Of a stretch of 64,000 nt of DNA, positions 61,201-64,000 are shown in pieces (within the stretch, counting starts at the first letter, position 1; each line of letters begins with the position of its first letter). The DNA lies in assembly GCF_029227915.1 (NCBI RefSeq), contig NC_079882.1, forward strand, positions 22,575,001 to 22,639,000. The letters are read 5' to 3'. The translations under genes and the position numbers were made by a program. This stretch comes from Hydractinia symbiolongicarpus (lineage: Eukaryota; Cnidaria; Hydrozoa; Anthoathecata; Hydractiniidae). Below the pieces are notes generated by a model. It searched no databases, was not told the origin of the DNA, and saw only the letters and a program-made list of their open reading frames with translations.

Positions 61201-61674
61201 TTCAAGCGCCGATCAAGAAAATGTAAAAGATTTTGTATTTTTGACAAATCGCCACACTGTTTCCAAGTTATTTGTCCTCAAAGTTTTAAGTGCATTGTAA
61301 TGTCTTCATTAATTTAATATACTTTCCTTTGACGTTAATAATATTTTAACGTCAAAGTTTGGTAAATTACAGAACAAATTCATGGGCGATGTTTAACAGA
61401 CTTTATCAAAGAAAATGATGAAGAATTAATCCACTTTGAAAAAGTCACAGACAGACAGAACTGGCGTATTATTATATAGATTTATTCTCGCCCTTGTAGC
61501 ACAAACAAACAGGAAGAGGCCTGATAACATAACTAATTCCTATGACGTTCATTGATTAATCGTGAAAACAAGTGATAAAGTGAAGTGAACATTATCTGAA
61601 AATAAATTCCTACCATTTAGCACAGGAACAAAAAAATTCCAAAACAATAAAAACTTGAAAGCTATGCGCGTCAT
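39680..61674 (-). CDS. Discoidin-FN3 receptor-type tyrosine phosphatase, right paralogue, complete
   Basis: Exons (minus strand): 61614-61674, 58192-58367, 57641-57778, 57088-57247, 53977-54254, 53742-53880, 53417-53655, 50815-50962, 50637-50740, 50178-50370, 48616-48718, 47934-48180, 47781-47847, 47248-47335, 46876-47048, 46397-46521, 45306-45357, 44921-45050, 44572-44687, 43401-44489, 42964-43292, 41627-41766, 41357-41492, 39680-39754. They sum to 4506 nt with all phases compatible and no internal stop: 1501 residues. Order: signal peptide (1-20), discoidin x3 (21-178, 179-317, 318-446), FN3 x3 (447-545, 546-684, 685-830), membrane helix (850-872), PTP D1 (catalytic Cys 1147) and D2. This is a type I membrane receptor that would bind an extracellular ligand through discoidin domains and act on phosphotyrosine. 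D1 has WPH instead of WPD. Exon borders are inferred from GT/AG and paralogue alignment. Confidence 0.88.
39922..39980. repeat. Short dispersed repeat, copy 2
   Basis: Partner of 33790-33850 (TTTTGATGTTGTA..GCCCGAGGTCAAATGTACAG). It lies in the last intron of the right-hand gene. Confidence 0.4.
40393..40513 (+). repeat. 56-bp tandem duplication
   Basis: Two exact 56-base units start at 40393 and 40449 (ATAATGCTCTCTTTGAGGTG onward), followed by the first 9 bases of a third at 40505. The exactness points to a recent slippage or replication event. It is within the last intron of the right-hand RPTP gene. Confidence 0.9.
43401..44489 (-). CDS. Right paralogue PTP domain D1, single exon, WPH loop
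   Basis: One 1089-nt exon from the juxtamembrane wedge region through the whole D1. Visible motifs: NRYLNITAYDHTR (phosphotyrosine-loop region), DYINANYIRNYNGQ, FWRMV, KCEQYWP, the nucleophile loop VHCSAGVGRTGS (Cys 1147, Arg 1153) and IREDRVQIVQKIEQYKF with the Q-loop. The WPD general-acid loop reads TSWPHHGCPD: His 1114 (CAC, 43885-43887) replaces Asp. In classical PTPs this Asp protonates the leaving group, and substitution strongly slows turnover while allowing substrate binding. The middle gene has GAC here, so a single G-to-C change explains it. Predicted: binds phosphotyrosine, weak or no catalysis. Confidence 0.9.
44572..45050 (-). CDS. Right paralogue transmembrane and juxtamembrane exons
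   Basis: Exon 44921-45050 encodes an Asn/Ser-rich linker, then the hydrophobic helix LIVGVVAAGVVVVIVMILVL (850-869 and beyond) and the positive stop VRRRRK, completed by exon 44572-44687. The latter gives a charged 39-residue juxtamembrane segment rich in Lys, Glu and Ser. This fixes the orientation: discoidin domains outside, phosphatase inside. Confidence 0.9.
45306..47335 (-). CDS. Right paralogue third FN3-type module (four exons), absent from middle gene
   Basis: Exons 47248-47335, 46876-47048, 46397-46521 and 45306-45357. The first carries PEIVNSTKTSVMLVKGPA (FN3 A-B strands). The next has YHYIIIMKVNK and YNEPYIAGIFNKTQLLKLEE. The third has GDNSTYLKS and YRNGPLTAGEIYVVFQRLQ. The pattern of a Tyr/Ile strand, ...PYIA..F, GDN.TY, and a Pro-Leu...Y...F strand is that of the membrane-proximal region of R2B-like RPTPs. 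Phase 1 at both module ends. The segment is only weakly similar to the second module, so it is not a recent internal duplicate. An RRRR run in the third exon could be a proprotein cleavage site. Confidence 0.78.
47781..48718 (-). CDS. Right paralogue second FN3 module (three exons)
   Basis: Exons 48616-48718, 47934-48180, 47781-47847: DPPSPGL..TIVTLTSSSDRNGPIS, then YYEIVIS, LKNLDYFLAATVKTDDL, YYLYARAVIDGK and a short linker. Lengths match the middle gene exactly. Several NxT/S sequons (NKTNNAT) suggest glycosylation. The intron between this and the first module (48719-50177) contains only a TTTTGCGGGAAT-type motif shared with the middle gene's introns and no gene. Confidence 0.85.
50178..50740 (-). 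CDS. Right paralogue first FN3 module (two exons)
   Basis: Exons 50637-50740 and 50178-50370 encode a canonical FN3 pattern: SSTITFTWKAPYSHPLPVDK with the strand-B Trp, the strand-C Tyr-His, and NITADIQGVMTSAEPFNF near the end. Spans residues 447-545. Confidence 0.82.
50815..53655 (-). CDS. Right paralogue third discoidin domain (two exons)
   Basis: Exon 53417-53655 starts CSQTLTDLNISKKDG and includes DYIHIKFNKQLAISGIILQG and GWVETYTINYG. Exon 50815-50962 ends it with LSVNWLNPYIVTNYLRILP and CCLRFQLKGC. The donor after the first half is GTTATA. The 2.45-kb intron between (50963-53416) has an A-run (51693-51714) and scattered ATGCTTA words, but no gene was seen. Confidence 0.83.
51693..51714. 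repeat. Run of 22 A
   Basis: Uninterrupted A22 on the plus strand within the intron splitting the third discoidin domain. No retrotransposon body was recognised beside it. Confidence 0.8.
53742..54254 (-). CDS. Right paralogue second discoidin domain (two exons)
   Basis: Exons 53977-54254 and 53742-53880. It begins ILLPLGMSSGIIKDSQL, carries MYLQIDLIKSKTVTGISMQG, and closes with YIRITAITCEKNCGMKVEVY. It differs from the middle gene mainly at KWYNGR against IGHNGQ, in the first discoidin loop region; adjacent intron sequence is nearly identical between the two genes. Confidence 0.87.
55060..55950. repeat. Dispersed 0.9 kb repeat, copy in right intron 4
   Basis: Diverged copy of the block at 59225-60205, in the same orientation: TTGATTGGTTGCTATGGTTA, ACATTTTGCTACTCGACG, AAGTATCATCCAGCTATTGC, ending at about GACAATTCTTGAAATTTAG. 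Short frames inside (for example 55722-55931) have no recognisable family. Type unknown. Confidence 0.55.
57088..58367 (-). CDS. Right paralogue first discoidin domain (three exons)
   Basis: Exons 58192-58367, 57641-57778, 57088-57247. The domain starts CTDRTPLGMANGLITSRQL and ends CLRMELYGC, a complete disulfide-bounded F5/8 type C fold. The variable stretch after SSSS and the CSRQGNYQ segment differ from both other paralogues, with in-frame length changes. The middle exon is almost invariant. Confidence 0.87.
59225..60205. repeat. Dispersed 1 kb repeat, copy in right intron 1
   Basis: The longest copy of the family also seen at 6195-6974 and 55060-55950. It ends near GACAATTCTTGAAATTTA, about 40 bases before the Helitron pair. 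Confidence 0.55.
60241..60920 (-). mobile_element. Helitron-like element, 680 bp, decayed 3' terminus
   Basis: On the minus strand it begins TCGCCTAAAATAATACAAAG at 60920 and ends with hairpin GTGGA-TTTT-TCCAC, GGGCTTTATCGA, then CCAA where CTAG is expected; the next base is T. It lies directly downstream of the copy at 60921-61480. Intron 1 of the right-hand gene. Confidence 0.72.
60921..61480 (-). mobile_element. Helitron-like element, 560 bp
   Basis: On the minus strand it begins A|TCTATATAATAATACGCC at 61480 and ends CTAG at 60921, immediately followed by TC of the next copy. Its internal deletion (after TTTGCAGAC at about 61146) makes it shorter than its duplicate at 7301-7886. Confidence 0.75.
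61614..61674 (-). CDS. Right paralogue signal-peptide exon
   Basis: ATG at 61672-61674 opens MTRIAFKFLLFWNFFVPVLN, a short positively charged start and a hydrophobic core, then donor AATG|GTAGGAA. The next exon begins inside the codon for Ala-Cys, so cleavage probably falls near that junction. The upstream sequence TATATTTAGA at about 61700 is TATA-like but not convincing as a promoter. Confidence 0.82.
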
Positions 61675-62957
61675 CGTTCTAGGATAAATGTAATTAAATC
61701 TAAATATATGGTAAGTGATTTGTACTATAGAAAGTTGACCATAAGAAAATAAACTGCGAGAACTGAAATCAAAACTAAATATTAACAATTACCTGCAGCT
61801 AACTTGTATTACTAAGTTGTCATTTCTTTAATTTGTTATTCCTACTCTAAAATAAAAAAATATATGCAGGATTAATTAACAAAGTTTGATGTAAAACATT
61901 CGGTGTATGTAAATAATCACATCTTAGCAGCATAGAAGGCAAAAACTAAATGGATCCAAAAAAACTTTTTAAAATAATAACAAAAAGTTCGATTTTGTCA
62001 TTATTTGTATAAAATATAAAATTAAGTTACTGAAGAATGGAGTGACGATCTAATGGACTGATCAAATACAACTCTACGCGAGCTGACAGAAATGGGGGAT
62101 AAAAGAGGAACCTGGAGAAAAAGTACGAAAGTGATTGTTAAAACCTACGGACAACAAAATCCCCAAGGAGATTGATAATAATCAAAACTGAAATATTAAT
62201 TGGTAGAACATGCTCAAATCATAAACATGAAATAATTAATAAGCAAAATCAAAGCTGTTATACCTACCGTAAAGGGGAGGGGGCGTTAATTAGAGTGAAG
62301 CTTAGATTTTAAGATTGGCGGTATGTGTGACTTTATACACAACATACCCTCTTATCAATATACCTTCTAGGCTGAGAAAGAATTATACTATAGCACAATA
62401 TAGTACAATTTAGCATTTGAAAAATGGCATAGTTTCGTAGCATCGTCGTCTAGGTATAGTGATGTTTCTCACATCGCAGCAATTGCAAACTTTTTTCGGG
62501 CTCTATCACCGATCGCCTTTCAATGCGTTATGTAATCCAATTCACCCCCTCCTTATTTTTTGGAAACGCAGTACATCCACAGTTAAGCACTAAAACTTAA
62601 GTAGCTATCCATCCTCTACACAAATATACTGTTAACTTCATGATAAACTTGAAGTCTGTCACGACAGAAACGTGTCATTGTTAACTAAACATTTCCACAA
62701 TATATTGTTTTTCAAATTACATGTTTTTGTTGATAAACAAAATTAATGCTTTCATTTTGCTCTTACTTTAATTTAAACTAAATGTCTCACTGTATTAATT
62801 ATTTTGGCGAGAAGTTTCTTTGATGGTGGATTATTTTTCTATAAAATGACTTACTCGGCTAATTACTTGTTTTTACATCACAGTGATGGTATGACTAACC
62901 ACAAACTTATAATGAAAGGGATTAAGTTATAATTGTGATAATCTAAAAGCAAGTTAA

Positions 62958-63538
62958 TCTCTTATAATAATACGAGCTTCTGTCTGTGACATTTGCAAAG
63001 TGGATAAAATTTCTTTGATAAAGTCTATAAAACATCGCCTATAAATTTGTTCTGTAAATTAGCAAACTTTGACGTTAAGGCAATATTGACGTCAAAGGGA
63101 AAGTATATTAAGATTAGTAAAGCCATTACATTGCACTTTTAAATTTAAGGCTTAATAACATGGAAACGGGTGGAAAAAACTGACGTCATCTCCTGCGTGG
63201 GTAACTAGGGACCAACTAGGACCTATTTGGGTAAGTTTCCCAAACCTGGGTCCCCAAATCCGTTTCGGAATGGGTGGGTTGATGACGTAATCAAAAAACC
63301 TTTAAACCCTAATATCTCTGCAACCGTTTGTCAAAAGTACATAATCCTATACATTTTCTTGATCAGCGTTTCAAGATCTATACGATAGAGGCAACAGGTA
63401 TACAAATTTCTAAAAAAAATTTATCGGTTTTGACGGGACCATTGCTGACGTCAGCAAAATCTTTAAATTCTAATATCTCATTAACATCAAAATTTTTATC
63501 CTGCTTTAGTGGATTTTTCCACGGGCTTTATCGACTAG
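62958..63538 (+). mobile_element. Helitron-like element, 581 bp, first of an array
   Basis: It starts A|TCTCTTATAATAATACGAGC at 62958 and ends GGGCTTTATCGACTAG at 63538, with a GTGGA-TTTT-TCCAC hairpin. It breaks the segmental duplication exactly at an AT dinucleotide that is unbroken at 9379-9380. It contains several TGACGTCA or near matches. Confidence 0.82.
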
Positions 63539-64000
63539 TCTATATAATAATACGCCAGTTCCATGTGTCTGTCTGTCACTTTTGCAAAGTGGATAAAATT
63601 TCTTTGATAAAGTCTATAAAACATTGCCTATAAATTTGTTCTGTAAATTAGCAAACTTTGACGTTAAGCAATATTGACGTCAAAGGAAAGTATATTAAGA
63701 TTAGTAAAGCCATTGCATTGCACTTTTAAATTTAAGGCTTAATAACATGGAAACGGGTGGAAATAACTGACGTCATCTCCTGCGTGGGTAACTAGGGACC
63801 ACCTAGGACCAATTTGGGTAAGTTTTCCAAACCTGGGGACGGTTTGATGACGTCATCAAAAAACCTTTAAACCTTGACATCTTTGCAGCCGTTTGTCAAA
63901 GATACATGATCATATACATTTTCTTGATCAGCATTTCAAGATCTATACGATGAAGGCAAACACTGCTGACGTCAGCAAAAAAACTAAAACAAACTATTTT
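63539..64000 (+). mobile_element. Helitron-like element, second of an array, runs off window
   Basis: It starts TCTATATAATAATACGCC directly after the preceding CTAG and follows the family consensus to the window end, with an internal deletion near GGGGACGGTTTGATGACGTC. Its 3' end is outside. Confidence 0.78.

Larger units (their letters stand above)
56434..62957. repeat. Segmental duplication, right copy
   Basis: Near-identical partner of 3312-9379, holding exons 1-4 of the right-hand gene, its intron 1 with a tandem Helitron pair, and upstream DNA. The right end is interrupted by a Helitron array inserted exactly after A62957. The left limit is simply where the LINE begins in the other copy. 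Confidence 0.85.

Overview
The window is AT-rich animal DNA with intron-split genes, a degenerate LINE, Helitron-type transposons and foldback elements. The gene content (discoidin plus fibronectin III receptor tyrosine phosphatases) and the LINE type suggest an early-branching animal, most likely a cnidarian and perhaps a hydrozoan. That assignment is inference from style only; no marker gene is present. No bacterial genes, CRISPR arrays, rRNA or tRNA were recognised.

The main content is a head-to-tail tandem array of three paralogous receptor-type protein tyrosine phosphatase (RPTP) genes, all on the minus strand. The right-hand gene (61674 down to 39680) can be modelled completely: 24 exons, every junction in phase, 4506 nt, 1501 residues. 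Its order is signal peptide, three discoidin (F5/8 type C) domains, three FN3-type modules, one transmembrane helix, a basic juxtamembrane segment, then PTP domains D1 and D2. The middle gene (31143 down to 18600) has the same exons minus the third FN3 module. Its ectodomain and membrane helix are open, but its phosphatase half carries two nonsense codons, a 26-bp frameshifting deletion and a lost splice acceptor. The left-hand gene starts at 8079; only its signal exon and first discoidin domain (three exons) lie in the window, and the rest would be off the left edge.

The right-hand gene keeps the D1 nucleophile loop (HCSAGVGRTG) but its WPD loop reads WPH. The broken middle gene still has WPD. 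Neither D1 therefore looks normally catalytic: one has the features of a natural substrate trap, the other would end as a membrane decoy of about 946 residues.

The 5' halves of the left and right genes (3312-9379 and 56434-62957) form a recent segmental duplication covering upstream DNA, exon 1, the large first intron and exons 2-4. A family of roughly 560-730 bp elements with Helitron hallmarks (A|TC start, 3' hairpin, CTAG|T end, no terminal inverted repeats) sits in head-to-tail tandem at 1-1334, 6975-7886, 60241-61480 and 62958-64000. One array interrupts the right-hand copy of the duplication exactly at an AT that is empty in the left copy. These elements carry many TGACGTCA (CRE-type) octamers. 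The intergenic stretches (8.1-18.6 kb and 31.1-39.7 kb) contain several foldback or TIR elements, Helitron relics and one orphan signal-peptide-like exon.
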